64,000 nt of DNA from an uncultured Draconibacterium sp. (GCF_963674925.1 NZ_OY771647.1:201501-265500), one strand, 5' to 3'. Positions 1-11,900 are shown, counted from the first letter of the stretch. Numbers and translations are program-made. Notes: generated by a model from the letters alone, not told the origin.

Positions 1-527
1 ACTCTAAATTACTGCCAGTTAAACTTGAATTAATATTAGCCGTATTTATATCGCTTAACTCGCCGATATCCCGGAATCATCCCTACTATTTCAATGTGAT
101 AAAAATTCCTACGCGGGTAAAAAAATGATGTATTGGAAGGAAAAGCCGACAAACTCTTCTAATATTATTCCATTCAGCCCTCCCCTTCCGGGAAAATATA
201 AAAAATTAAAACGTACCGCATCCCTGCATTGATCACATAAAGCTCTGTTTTTGAGAACAAAATTCACCCTAAAGATTTTAAGACTCTTTTATCTTAATTA
301 TTTTTTCCATAACTTGTTAACGATAAACACAGTTTAAAGAAGAGGAACACCATTAAATCAAACCATTCCGAATTCTTATCCATTAAACACAAACTCTATT
401 TAACTATGTATTTCACACCTGACGCATTTAACAACACAATTTTAAAATTAAATAGTACTCACATATAGTCATTGTCTTCACCAATGAAAGACAAGACTCC
501 ATCTATAAACACTTAATATAATCCATT
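1..527. other. gene-free leader region
   Basis: No open reading frame of plausible coding character occupies this stretch. It is AT-rich and holds the presumed promoter and 5' leader of the giant secreted protein that begins at 528. I could not find a convincing TTTG/TAnnTTTG promoter pair, so the transcription start is undetermined. A roughly 29-bp stretch near 70-98 loosely resembles one near 12888-12916 in another gene-free region. Confidence 0.5.
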
Positions 528-3500
528 ATGAAAAACTTTACTTATCCGGGAGTAATACTTCCCGACCATTTAATCAGGAAAGCCGGCAGCACTATTGCTT
601 TGTTGCTGGCTTTTATTTTTCTGCTGCCTGTTTGGGCAAGCGCAGAGAGGATCTATCCCGATATGTCGGTTCAGATTTCATCGGGCGGATCAGACTATGC
701 ACTCACCTTCACTTATAGCGGCGCTGGAGTTGTTAGTTGTACTGAAGCTGTTGTTCACAGGTTTGATATCTATAAAAACACTGATAGCAACAGTTCAAAA
801 ACGATTAGTGGTAGCGGCAGTAAATCCAGCGGTACCATTACTTATGTGGCAGGTCCAAATAATTCAGGATACTGGGGCTTACGTTATCAGGAATCTGAAG
901 ACTGTAGTTTGGCCTGGTGTAACTGTGTGGAATGGGTATGGAGTGGTTATCCCAGAGCAAACAGTTCAGGCGACAGAGGTAGCGGATATAGTGTTTTAAC
1001 ATACGCAGCTACAGCTGCAATAAAATCTCCTACCGGAATAACTGCCTCTGATCAGGAATATTTTGAAAAGATTATTTTGAGCTGGTCGAAAGGAACCGAT
1101 ATTCCGGATGCAAACGTTGGTTACAATATTTACAGGGGAACGACGACCGGTAACGGAGCATTAATTGCCCAGGTTGCAGGAGATGTTCGCACCTGGACCG
1201 ATGAAACAATTGTTCCGAACGATGTATATTATTACTGGGTAACCACCTTTACCGACGATTGGGGAAATCACGAATCACCAAGAAATAGTTCTAATGCCGT
1301 ACTTGGAAAAGCAAAAACTTTTAACGTTAATGCATCCGACGGAACGTATACTAACCGTGTGAAAGTAGAATGGGACGACTTGTCGGATTTTGCAGAGGAA
1401 TTGCGTATTGAGCGCAGTGTACCGGAAAGCAGCCAAAAGGAAGAGCTGGCGATTTTAAGCAAAAACGCCCAGGCATACAGCGACGATGGTGCCATTCCTG
1501 GTTACAAGCATACCTATTATGTAACACCAATTCACGCAACACGCACCTTCCCTACCCTTAACGACGATGGATACTCGAAACCAAACGGAACCATTAAAGG
1601 TACCGTTAAGTCGGTGTTAAGTGTTGGAGTAGAAGGCGTGAGTGTTTGTGCGATTCCGGTAACTCCAAATTTACCGGCTGGAGCACTGACCGTTCCTTCG
1701 GGAGGCTATTGTACCACTACCGATGTGGACGGGTATTACGAAATACGAAACATTTACTATTACGATGAAGCCGAATTTATCGTGGTACCATACAAAGACG
1801 GACCAAACGGACCACATATTTTTACGCCCGATACCATAACCCGTGTACTCGATCTGAATTCGAAACTCAGTTCAGGAGCCAACTTTACCGATGAGAGTGT
1901 TTTCTCTATGGCCGGTAGAGTTGTGTATCCAAAATCAACCGCAGCCGAATGCGGTGTGCCTGAGGTTGAAATTCTGATTAACGGAGAAAGCAGGGGAATA
2001 TTTACTGATGCCAACGGCGATTGGAGTTATGCCATACAGGAAGAAGGAGATTATACCTTTACACCCGAGTTTTTGCATCATACTTTTGAAAATCCATCAG
2101 GACAACCTTCAACCTCATTCTTTGTGGCCGGCGATTCATTGAACATCAATTTTACCGATACACAAACCGATACCATTTTTGTGAAAGTACAAACCGGGTG
2201 TGAAACTCCGGTGGCCGATTCAGTGAAAATACAACTTACTTCGCCGGGCAACTGTTTTAATACCAGTTATTATACCGATGCAAATGGTCTGCTAACCATT
2301 CCGGATCTTCCGGCACGCGAATACGATGTGCAGGTGGTTGAACTTGATCCGGTTAATTCGAACATATTTGACCAAATTGGTAATAAACCTATTCGTATCG
2401 ACCTTACTGTGCGGGATACAGCAGATATGGTAGTTGAACGCGATAGTCTGGATATCACCCCCGCAGATACCATTTTCCTGCCCAACGGAACAACAAGCAT
2501 TACTCCCGCCGACACTACATTAGTGACGGTTACCGATACAACACGAGGGGAAGTGATTCCCGAAGCGAATTTCATTTACCACTCACCACTTGACATTCAG
2601 GTTGATTTTGCCGATGCAGGCGCGCAAGTAGTTTCTTGTAGCGGTGGAGATATAACGCTAATGCAGCAAAATGACACTTACACCCTGGTTTTTGAAGTGA
2701 ATGAATCGATGGGCGACTGCCCCGTGAATGAAGGATATTTGCGTATTTTTGACTTTGTTGCCGACCGCGGAGATGAGCCAATAGAGGTGCCTATTGTAAA
2801 CGGTTTTGCAGTGTATACAACACAAGCCGGATTACCAGAAATTGCTGAGAGTGCTGAGCACAATCATGAGAAACTGTTGTACGTGGTTCCGGAAGTTGGA
2901 TTTTTAGATGCCACTCCACAGGAATACTGGATAATGGTTGAAGGTGTTAAAACACAGGCGCCGTCATTTATTACAAAATCGCCCGAGATGCCCATGCTGG
3001 TCTTACACGACCCTCCCGGAGACAACAGTTATTCGTACGTTCAGGAAGGCAAATCATACAAAAGTTTTAATACATTCGAAATGCTTGTAGGAGGAGAAGC
3101 AGGAGTTTATGCTAACCTGTTGATAGGAGCTAAAGTACTCACTCCTTTTTCAAGTAATGGATTTGGAACACAAATTAAATTTAGCGCGGTGGCCGGAAGG
3201 GATAATTATGACCGCAACGGTGTAGAAACCACAATCACCTTCAATGAAACTTTTTCAACTTCCGATTTGGAGAACCTTACCGGAAATGATGGAGATGTAT
3301 ACATTGGTGCTTCGTTTAACCAGGAATATGCACTGGGAGACGAGCTGACCTTTAATACAGCAACCTGTCAGGCCGAGATAAAAACTGTTCCGACTATTGA
3401 TGTCACCGGTTTTGCGACAACTTTTGTTTATACCGAAACACACATTAAGAACACCCTGCTTCCAACTCTTGGAGTACTGCGTAGCGCCTTGATTGCCGGT

Positions 3501-6500
3501 CGCGATACCAGTCTGCTCTCGCCAGAGGAAAAAATGCAGGCTAACCAGTTACTGGCTGATAGTTTGCACTGGGAGGAAGTGTTGGCACAAAATGATTTAA
3601 ACAGAGGAGAAGATGCTGTATTTAAAGAGAATATTTCGTTTAGTGCCGGTGCCCCTTATACCAACGAATATACCACCGATACAACAAATTCTGCATCATT
3701 CGAATACTCTGCATTTATAAATACTGAATTAGCAGCAGGAATAAAACTTGATAATGAATCCGGCGCCTGGTTCGACAGCGAGATCGGAGTTATGGCAAAG
3801 TTCAGGTGGGCAAACACCTTTAATCAGGGTAACGATACCACTTATTCCCGAACCGTTGGATATATTCTTTCCGACAACGATATTGGCGATTTCTTTAGCG
3901 TCGATATTCTGGAGGATAAAGCCTATGGTGTACCTGCTTTCAATCTGAAACTGGGAACCTCAAGTTGCCCGCACGAACCTGGCACACAACCGCGCGACGA
4001 TGCGCGTATCACTGTGTATCCACCACAGATCAACAACGTTCCGATAGGTGGACAGGCGGTGTTTACTGCCAATTTGTTAAACGAAAGCCAGAGTCGGGAA
4101 ACCCGTGAATACCACGTAAAAGTAGTTTCTACCACAAATCCCGATGGTGCCGTTGTAAAATTAGGTGGCACATCAATCACCAATAGTGGAGCTTCTTATT
4201 TTCTGCAATACAACCAAACGGCAAACATTGCACTTACCGTCGAACGCGGACCAATGGCGTCCACTTACGATTCGATTGGGATAATGATGTATCCACCGTG
4301 TGAATATTCACTATGGGAGGATGGTGGCAGTGTTACAAGCGCCGACACGGCCTGGATATTTGTCGATTTCCAAAGCGAATGCTCAAATGTGGCCTTGCAT
4401 CTGCCGGGCAATAACTGGCTTGTTAACAGTAATAACGACAACAAACTGGATGTGGCTTTTACAGGCTACGACCGGAACAACGAAAATCTGCAAAGTATAA
4501 CCCTGCAGTACAAACGACAAGGTGAAGGCTGGGTTGACGATGTGACTATTGACAAGGAACTACTGTTGCAAAACTTTTACGATTACGAGTTTGATGTTTC
4601 CGGCCTTACAGATGGCAGTTACAGTTTACGCGCCAAAGCAAATTGTGGAATCGAGGGTGGAATTTCCTATTCTTCCGAACAATCGGGAATTATCGACCGT
4701 TCGTCCATTGCTCCTTACGGAACACCGTCGCCGGCCGATGGCTACCTGCGTTACGGGCAGGAAATCAGTGTTGTTTTTGATAAAGACATCAATTGTAATT
4801 TTGAAAGTTATTCAGGAGAAGCACCAAATATCCGCCTCTTCCTTGAAGATTCCACTGAAATTCCGATAACGGTTCAGTGTTCTCAAAATGCAGATGGAAT
4901 TATCCTGGTTCCAAACGACGATCTTTTTGCACAACCATCGCTCGAGGGGAAACGTGTTTATGCCGTAGTGGAAGGAATTCAGGATATTTTTGGAAATGTA
5001 CAGGAATACAAAACCGAGTGGTCGTTCCTGGTGAATGTAAGCCCGGTGTCGTGGAATCCTGAGGAGGTTCACATAACAGCCGAAGAAACGGAACTGGTGG
5101 TACTGAGCGCAAATCTTGATAACAGCGCCAACATAAGTAAATCGTTTACCATTGAAGAGTACCCTGACTGGCTGGTGCCTTCGGTAACTTCTGCTTCGGT
5201 GCTGGGAGGAAATAGTTTCACCCTTCAGTTCCATGTGGTTGAAGATTTGTTACCCGGATTTTATGAGGGAGAAGTTACGGCCTTAATCGATGGTTCGCCC
5301 GAAGTACTCAAAGTATCTCTTGAACTGTATGCTGAAGAGATCGACTGGAGTGTAAACCACCCCGATTTCCAGTACAATATGAACATTGTTGCGCAGTTTA
5401 GTTCAGATGATGGCGACGAAAACCTGTCGACAGGATTACGCGATAAGATTGCGGCCTATGTTGATGGCGAATTGCGCGGCGTTGGCAACATCATGTATGT
5501 TCCCGAACTCAGCAAATACGCAGCATTTATTACCGTATCAGGAAATCTGGCAGGCGAAAACGGAAGTTTGCTCGAAGCCGAAGATTACGTGGATGACCTG
5601 AGTGTGCAGGACATTACATTTACCGAAGATGGCAAGACGTATGATGCCACACGTTTTAAGAAGAATAACTGGATCGATTTCGACATTTACGCCACCAAAG
5701 CAGGTAATTTCAGTGCTGAATTTAAAGCTGCTGGTAATAAAGCCGGCGATGTCGACGTCTTTGTCGACGGGAATTTGGTTGCAACTTTTGCAGTGCCCGT
5801 TAATGGAGGTTCCTATGGCGTCTATACCACTCAGTTCGAGGTTCCGGCCGGTGAGCATACACTGCGCATTCAGTCGAATGGTGCTGAGTTTGATCTCGAC
5901 TGGATTAATTTCCCGGAGTATCATGTCCGGAATCAGCATACTACTGAAGTCATCAAATTCAGAATGTGGGATGGTCTCAACGGCATCGAATATGGAGCCA
6001 TTGAAGAACTGACCTTCTTTACCGATGGTGTGGTTGGAAACGTAGAGGAGCCCTTTATTCTGCATCCTGCAGGAGGTATTCAGCAAAGGATGCTGGCAAA
6101 AGGATGGAACTGGATTTCGGTGAATAAACAAAGCGATGACATGAGTGTAGGCAAAGTGTTTGAAAGCCTTACACCGCCAACTTCACTAAACGATATTACG
6201 CTGAAATCACAGTCGGGATATTCGCAGTTCAGCCAACTTACCGGCTGGCAGGGAACACTCGCTGATGTCGACATAAAAACAGGCTACATGATATTCCTGA
6301 GTGCTCATGGCGACACGCTGAGCCTGATTGGAAATGAGCCCGAATCGGATGTAAGTATTCCTTTAAATCCGAAGTGGAACTGGATCGGGTATCCAAAATC
6401 AGAGATTTTACCTATTGATGATGTGTTGGAGCAGCTGTCGGCAGGACCGGGAGACGTTATTAAGAGCCAGTACGAATACGGCGAATACAATCAAAGCACC

Positions 6501-7223
6501 GATTCGTGGGTCGGCGATCTGAAATTCTTCCACCCGGGGCTGGGTTATAAGTTGTTTGTTGGCAATAGCGACAACATTACAATAATGAAATCGGGCGATA
6601 CAGAAGAGCTCTTCCTGAAGCACGAGTACAACATGACCCTGACTGCGATTGTTGATTTTGGAGAATTTCCAACTTCCGACAGGTACAGGATTCAAACCTA
6701 TATCAACGACCAACTGCGTGGCGATGTTCCGCTTTCGTACCTGAATCCGATTGACGAATACATGGCATTTGCTATGGTTTACGGCGATCGTTCAGACATT
6801 GGCGAAACGGTTAAAACAGTGATGTGGGATGAATACAACCAGCAACAAATTGAACTGGTTTCGCCTGAGCTAAACTTTACCATCGATAAAATTAATGGTA
6901 CGGTTGATAATCCGGTTATTCTTTCGATAGCCGAAGGCGAACTACTTCCGGCGGATGAAGGACAGTACATCTTTAATAACTATCCAAATCCTTTCCGGAG
7001 TAATACCACCATTCAATACACAATTCCGGAAGACACGCACGTTATGCTGACGGTAACAAATTCTGTTGGTAGAGAAATCAGGCGTATTGTCGATGTGGAA
7101 CAAATCGCAGGGCATTACAGCTACACATTCGATGCGGACGGACTGGCTGATGGTATTTATTATTGTACACTTAAAACAAATGACTTTGTAGAGACGAAAA
7201 AACTGATTCTGTTAAAGAAATAG
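528..7223 (+). CDS. giant multidomain secreted protein with T9SS C-terminal sorting domain
   Basis: This 2231-residue protein is probably exported and attached to the surface or released by the type IX secretion system. A hydrophobic signal peptide at about residues 20-39 ends in ASA. Two fibronectin-III-like modules follow (about 165-350), then three carboxypeptidase-regulatory-like beta modules (about 357-640), a long unassigned central region, and a Big_5-like Ig module around 1405-1510 that begins near the PSPADG motif. A repeated domain of about 100 residues occurs twice near the end; its first copy carries an inserted carbohydrate-binding-like domain (about 1679-1804). Two GWNWI/KWNWI segments lie between the copies. 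The last 80 residues start at NYPNPF and end in a basic KKLILLKK tail, the classic T9SS type A sorting signal. No catalytic domain is recognisable, so an adhesin, matrix or scaffold role is inferred. It is monocistronic and faces the SusD gene convergently. Confidence 0.85.
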   Translation: MKNFTYPGVILPDHLIRKAGSTIALLLAFIFLLPVWASAERIYPDMSVQISSGGSDYALTFTYSGAGVVSCTEAVVHRFDIYKNTDSNSSKTISGSGSKSSGTITYVAGPNNSGYWGLRYQESEDCSLAWCNCVEWVWSGYPRANSSGDRGSGYSVLTYAATAAIKSPTGITASDQEYFEKIILSWSKGTDIPDANVGYNIYRGTTTGNGALIAQVAGDVRTWTDETIVPNDVYYYWVTTFTDDWGNHESPRNSSNAVLGKAKTFNVNASDGTYTNRVKVEWDDLSDFAEELRIERSVPESSQKEELAILSKNAQAYSDDGAIPGYKHTYYVTPIHATRTFPTLNDDGYSKPNGTIKGTVKSVLSVGVEGVSVCAIPVTPNLPAGALTVPSGGYCTTTDVDGYYEIRNIYYYDEAEFIVVPYKDGPNGPHIFTPDTITRVLDLNSKLSSGANFTDESVFSMAGRVVYPKSTAAECGVPEVEILINGESRGIFTDANGDWSYAIQEEGDYTFTPEFLHHTFENPSGQPSTSFFVAGDSLNINFTDTQTDTIFVKVQTGCETPVADSVKIQLTSPGNCFNTSYYTDANGLLTIPDLPAREYDVQVVELDPVNSNIFDQIGNKPIRIDLTVRDTADMVVERDSLDITPADTIFLPNGTTSITPADTTLVTVTDTTRGEVIPEANFIYHSPLDIQVDFADAGAQVVSCSGGDITLMQQNDTYTLVFEVNESMGDCPVNEGYLRIFDFVADRGDEPIEVPIVNGFAVYTTQAGLPEIAESAEHNHEKLLYVVPEVGFLDATPQEYWIMVEGVKTQAPSFITKSPEMPMLVLHDPPGDNSYSYVQEGKSYKSFNTFEMLVGGEAGVYANLLIGAKVLTPFSSNGFGTQIKFSAVAGRDNYDRNGVETTITFNETFSTSDLENLTGNDGDVYIGASFNQEYALGDELTFNTATCQAEIKTVPTIDVTGFATTFVYTETHIKNTLLPTLGVLRSALIAGRDTSLLSPEEKMQANQLLADSLHWEEVLAQNDLNRGEDAVFKENISFSAGAPYTNEYTTDTTNSASFEYSAFINTELAAGIKLDNESGAWFDSEIGVMAKFRWANTFNQGNDTTYSRTVGYILSDNDIGDFFSVDILEDKAYGVPAFNLKLGTSSCPHEPGTQPRDDARITVYPPQINNVPIGGQAVFTANLLNESQSRETREYHVKVVSTTNPDGAVVKLGGTSITNSGASYFLQYNQTANIALTVERGPMASTYDSIGIMMYPPCEYSLWEDGGSVTSADTAWIFVDFQSECSNVALHLPGNNWLVNSNNDNKLDVAFTGYDRNNENLQSITLQYKRQGEGWVDDVTIDKELLLQNFYDYEFDVSGLTDGSYSLRAKANCGIEGGISYSSEQSGIIDRSSIAPYGTPSPADGYLRYGQEISVVFDKDINCNFESYSGEAPNIRLFLEDSTEIPITVQCSQNADGIILVPNDDLFAQPSLEGKRVYAVVEGIQDIFGNVQEYKTEWSFLVNVSPVSWNPEEVHITAEETELVVLSANLDNSANISKSFTIEEYPDWLVPSVTSASVLGGNSFTLQFHVVEDLLPGFYEGEVTALIDGSPEVLKVSLELYAEEIDWSVNHPDFQYNMNIVAQFSSDDGDENLSTGLRDKIAAYVDGELRGVGNIMYVPELSKYAAFITVSGNLAGENGSLLEAEDYVDDLSVQDITFTEDGKTYDATRFKKNNWIDFDIYATKAGNFSAEFKAAGNKAGDVDVFVDGNLVATFAVPVNGGSYGVYTTQFEVPAGEHTLRIQSNGAEFDLDWINFPEYHVRNQHTTEVIKFRMWDGLNGIEYGAIEELTFFTDGVVGNVEEPFILHPAGGIQQRMLAKGWNWISVNKQSDDMSVGKVFESLTPPTSLNDITLKSQSGYSQFSQLTGWQGTLADVDIKTGYMIFLSAHGDTLSLIGNEPESDVSIPLNPKWNWIGYPKSEILPIDDVLEQLSAGPGDVIKSQYEYGEYNQSTDSWVGDLKFFHPGLGYKLFVGNSDNITIMKSGDTEELFLKHEYNMTLTAIVDFGEFPTSDRYRIQTYINDQLRGDVPLSYLNPIDEYMAFAMVYGDRSDIGETVKTVMWDEYNQQQIELVSPELNFTIDKINGTVDNPVILSIAEGELLPADEGQYIFNNYPNPFRSNTTIQYTIPEDTHVMLTVTNSVGREIRRIVDVEQIAGHYSYTFDADGLADGIYYCTLKTNDFVETKKLILLKK

Positions 7224-7241
7224 AGGCGTTTGTTATAAATA

Positions 7242-7277
7242 GAAAAAGGTGGCCGTTTTGTTCGGCCACCTTTTTTA
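7242..7277. terminator. bidirectional rho-independent terminator
   Basis: The arms GGTGGCCG (7248-7255) and CGGCCACC (7263-7270) form a perfect 8-bp GC-rich stem with a 7-base loop. A run of six T follows and five A precede it, so it can work on both strands. It lies between the stop codons of the convergent giant secreted protein gene and the SusD gene. Confidence 0.9.
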
Positions 7278-7299
7278 TGCAGAAAACATCTGCCAAAGT

Positions 7300-8946
7300 T
7301 TAATTTTGATCGCCAGGACCTAAGTTTGGATTCGCATCAATTTCTTCTTGTGGAATTTTAAATACCCACTCATCATTAATTGATGGTTTATCTTGTTGGA
7401 ATCCGCTTTGATACAATCCCTGAGATGCACCGGAACCACCATTAGCAGCATGGTCAATTCCTTCGTCCCAACGTATCTTATCAGTATAAAGGAATCCTTC
7501 TCCCCATAATTCTAAAGCTCTCTGAAACTTAATGTGTTCCATTAATTTTACTTTTGTATCGTACATGGTAACATCATAAGCACTATCGCGTTCTTCGCCC
7601 AATGGTTTTAATGCATCTTGTGCAGCTTGAATATTGCCTAACATGGCTTCTGCTTCTGCTTCAATCAAATACATTTCAGATGAACGCATTAAAATAATAT
7701 CATCCGGATCTGTTGTTCCGGGTGACTTTTGTCTCATTTTTACGTGCATATACGGGTGCGTATTATGACTGGAAGTCCATCCGTACACACTGGCAAGCCG
7801 GTCAATTTCAGCATCAAATTCTTCTTCTGTAGTGTATAACGGATTTGTGTTGTTATCCCAACCTCCTTCTCCATTAGAAGCGGAAGTATTCGAATTTGGA
7901 GCATCTTTTAAGAACATTCCTTTTCGATAGTCAGTATCCGGAATTTGAGCATATAATCTCCTATCCATAATTTTTGGATTGTTTCGATTTTGGCTCCCGT
8001 TAAATGTATTACACATTAAATAAAAATATGAACGGAAATAAGTTGTTTCAGTAGTAATTACATTACTTCCCCAAATAACTTCAGGAAGTAAAGTTGAATT
8101 AAAGCCTGAATAATAATCATCTTTATCCATAATAGGATAATCCTTACGTGCCATAACCGCTGCATCGGCTGCGGTTCTCCATTCCCCCATATTTAATGCA
8201 ATACGGGCTTTTAAACCATACGCAATGTCAATATTAAGTTGAGATTTGTCAGATGCATTACCGGTTGGCCTTGCAGTTGCACCATCAAAATATGCTATCG
8301 CATTATTAATATCTGACATACACTGGTCATAAATTTCTTTTACTGTAGATCTGGGCGCACTTGTAAAAGGAGCTTCAGAAGCAAACAATAAAGGTACACC
8401 GGGATCTGTGGCCGGATTGCCAATCAGATAGCCTTTAGCATAGTGCTGAACCAATGAAAGATAGGCGTATGCTTTGTACGTATAAGCTTGTCCTATAATT
8501 TCTTTCATTTTTGCATCTTCAGGAATAGTTCCTTCAGCGGCTTTATTTATAATTGCATTGGCACTGGCAATGATATGATAGCGTTGATACCACAACTGTT
8601 TGGTTGTTAAAGATGTTTCCTGGTTATGAGAAATCCATTGTGTATCGTCTTGCCAACCCAAATTGTTTGCCCTGGCACTATGAATGACGCCTCCTGCCAA
8701 ATTATCCCCTAAAGGAATCCAGTAATGATTTCCTGATCTGTAACTATCTCCCCCGGAAAGCATAGTTTGTGGCTGAGCATATAATAAACGATGCAGGCCA
8801 TTTAGAATAAGTGCCATATTTTCAGCAGATGCCAATGCATCACCAGAAGATATAGCATCTGTTGGTTTTGTCTCCAAAAAGTCTTTGTCGCACGATGTTG
8901 TTGCAATAGCTACTATTACAAGTAACAAGATTATCTTTTTAAACAT
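7300..8946 (-). CDS. SusD/RagB-family outer-membrane nutrient-binding lipoprotein
   Basis: This is the surface lipoprotein partner of the SusC transporter encoded just upstream. In this family SusD caps the SusC barrel and binds glycan or peptide ligands before import. The 548-residue length is typical. The N-terminus is a lipoprotein signal peptide ending in TTSC, with Cys at about residue 19 followed by DKDFLETKPTD, the usual SusD start. The family's TPR-like helical fold is suggested by segments such as AYTYKAYAYLSLVQHYAKGY and the C-terminal EGFLYTDKIRWDEG. The gene lies 28 bp after the SusC stop, so the two are co-transcribed. No glycoside hydrolase, sulfatase, peptidase or dedicated regulator is adjacent, so the substrate cannot be inferred. 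Confidence 0.95.
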   Translation of the reverse strand: MFKKIILLLVIVAIATTSCDKDFLETKPTDAISSGDALASAENMALILNGLHRLLYAQPQTMLSGGDSYRSGNHYWIPLGDNLAGGVIHSARANNLGWQDDTQWISHNQETSLTTKQLWYQRYHIIASANAIINKAAEGTIPEDAKMKEIIGQAYTYKAYAYLSLVQHYAKGYLIGNPATDPGVPLLFASEAPFTSAPRSTVKEIYDQCMSDINNAIAYFDGATARPTGNASDKSQLNIDIAYGLKARIALNMGEWRTAADAAVMARKDYPIMDKDDYYSGFNSTLLPEVIWGSNVITTETTYFRSYFYLMCNTFNGSQNRNNPKIMDRRLYAQIPDTDYRKGMFLKDAPNSNTSASNGEGGWDNNTNPLYTTEEEFDAEIDRLASVYGWTSSHNTHPYMHVKMRQKSPGTTDPDDIILMRSSEMYLIEAEAEAMLGNIQAAQDALKPLGEERDSAYDVTMYDTKVKLMEHIKFQRALELWGEGFLYTDKIRWDEGIDHAANGGSGASQGLYQSGFQQDKPSINDEWVFKIPQEEIDANPNLGPGDQN

Positions 8947-8974
8947 AGTTATTATGTTTTAATTATTTTAATGA

Positions 8975-11900
8975 TTAAAATGTAACATTTAATCCTATCG
9001 AGAATACCCTCGATGGGTTAAAATCATTACCCTCTGGTGTTCCTGATAAATTGTATTGAGGATCGAGTCCTTTCCTCTTACTTTTTAGATATAGATTCTC
9101 TCCGGTAAGTGATAATCTTAAATTGTCAACACCAATTCTCTCGGTAACAGAACCATCAAAAGTATAGCCTAAGCTAACATTTTTTAAGGTCCAGAAAGAC
9201 GCATCTGTTAAAAATCTGGAAGACTGTGTTTGCACTAAATCAACATTTCCATTTTCCATTCTGGGCACACTGGTTACATCGCCCGGATTTCTCCATGCAT
9301 CCAGAATATCAGGATGAAGTGATCGTCCATAAGTACCGCTATGCATCATAGCAGCATATCCATAGTCTAAAAATTTTCCACCGATACCATATGTCACTAA
9401 AACATTCAGGTCGAATCCTTTATAACTAAAATAATTCGATACTGATCCTAAAACATCAGGTATGGAGTTGTCTCCTGTATAGGCTCTTTCAGTTTCTTCC
9501 CAATCATTTGTGGTTTCCTGATTCCCATTATCATCCAATACCGGTATACTATTACCTTCTTCATCAAATTCAAACATCCAGAACAATTGATCTCCTGTGT
9601 CGGGATCTACACCTGCAGTTTGAAGTATGTAAAAATCATAGATTGATTTACCTTCTGCCCATCTTTTTGAACCATCTATAAAAGGATCCGGAATTTTCGT
9701 TATTTCATTTTTAAACGTAGATGCTTGTAGTGTCATATCCCATATAAATTCCCCCTTATTAATGATATGTCCGGTTAAACCGATTTCAATGCCTGAATTA
9801 TACAGATCGGCAATGTTTGAAGGCACAGTATTTAAACCATTACTTAAAGGAATGGGTAAATCATAAAGCAGGTCAGTTGAATTCTTCTTGTAATATTCAA
9901 CTGAACCATCAATAATATTATTGAATAAACCAAATTCCAGGGCTACGTCGAAACTACCAACCGTTTCCCATTGAAGGTCAGCATTACCAATTTCTGACCA
10001 GTAAATAGCCGGATTCCCGGCGTTTGATGTTAGTCCGTATCTTGGTTGAGATAAGAAGAAGTCGCCCAAATCATCGTTACCTACCTGACCATATGACGCA
10101 CGTAGTTTTAAATGATTAATCCAACTTACATTTTTCATGAAATTTTCCTGATCTATTCTCCATGAACCACCAACTGAATAGAAGTTACCCCATCTTGATT
10201 TTTCATCAAAAACAGAAGAAGCATCTCTTCTTACTGAAGCACTGATATAATATTTACCGTCGAAATTATAGTTTGCCCTTAAGAAGTAACCTTCAATAGT
10301 TTTTTCTGTAGTAGCACCACCTAAACTAATTGGCTCGGCAAAATTGTCAAATTCATAGATACCTGTAGCAACTTGTTTAATAGCCGAGCCATCGATTCCT
10401 GAGTAAATTCGTTGGAAACTTTCATGTCCTGCAGTTATCTCTACACTGTGAACTTCATTAATGTATTTTTTGAATGTTAAAATTTGATTGAAGTTTTCAA
10501 CATCTCTCCGATATCTGTCTTCTCCATATCTCCCGGTTGGTTGAGCATCACCAATAATATGGTTTTCATATTCTTTTTCAAGACCTTCATTTATATCTCT
10601 ACCGTAATTCAATCTAAGATTAAGCCCCTCAATTATTTTGAAATCGGCAAAGAATCGAACTCCGTAGGTATTATTTCTCGTGGTTTCATCATTCAGCAAC
10701 AATTCCTGAAAAGCATGACGACCTTGATTTATTGGCCTTGAACCGATATTGTATTCAGAATAACCTTCACCGTTATCAAAAACAGGATTTCCTCCGGCAT
10801 CTAATACGATGTTTCCATCCAGGTCATTTACATATACCGGGTAAATTGATCCTATGTTTTTAGCAAAGCCGAAAGGATTCACAATACTACTTGTTCCTGC
10901 AGAAGTTGGACCGGCAGATTCAGTAATAGTAATGTTTGCACTACCTCCGAGTTTTAACCAATCAGTGGCATCGAATTCGGAATTTAAACGCGAAGTAATA
11001 CGATTAAAATTGGTTGTAACCACATATCCTTCTTCATCCAGGTACGAAGCCGAAAAGAATACTTTATGCCTGTCGCCTCCTCCGGCAACATTAACATTGT
11101 AATTTGTCCTCAATCCGGTTTGTTCCATCTCATCATACCAATCTAAGCTTTTATAAATTACGCTTGCATTCGGGTTTAGCATTCCGTCAGTTCCAACAAT
11201 TTGGTTATTTGCCACATTAAATGGGTTATACCCTAAATTGCTGTATATATTTGCAGAAGCATAGGCTGCATCTCCTCCACCAGCACTCGAATTTTTTAAA
11301 GCCTGCCACATCATCTCATAATACTGCCCCGGAGAAACTTCATCGTAGCTCGGAATACTCCGGCTAACAATACCTACCTGAGCAGATACAGAAGTTTTTA
11401 TAGCACCTTTAGTACCATTTTTAGTAGTAATTAAAACTACACCATTAGCAGCTCTTGATCCGTACAATGAAGTAGAAGCGGCATCTTTAAGGATAGTAAA
11501 AGATTCGATATCTTCCTGGTTAATTGTATTTAACGAACCTTCATACTGGATACCATCAACAATATACAACGGGTCAGAACTTCCATTAAGTGTTCCTACT
11601 CCACGAATAACAATATCAGGCGAAGAACCAGGTTGCCCTGATGCAGAAGTAAATTGTACTCCTGTTGCTCTACCCTCAATTGCTGCAATCGGAGAAGTAA
11701 CATTTCGTGATGATAATTCTTCAGCCCCCACTACATCAGCAGAACCGGTAAATGCCTGCTTTGTTGATGTACCATACGCAGTTACTATCACTTCATCAAG
11801 TCCTAAAACATCCGACTCCAGGTTAACATTTATTACTGAACCCGTTGCCGGCATTTCAACTGTTTTCATCCCAACAAATGAAAACACAATTGTTTGAGCA

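Noticed and set aside
5538..6131. Open 197-codon frame antisense to the giant secreted protein
   Set aside because: No start context, no known motif and full overlap with a clearly coding region.
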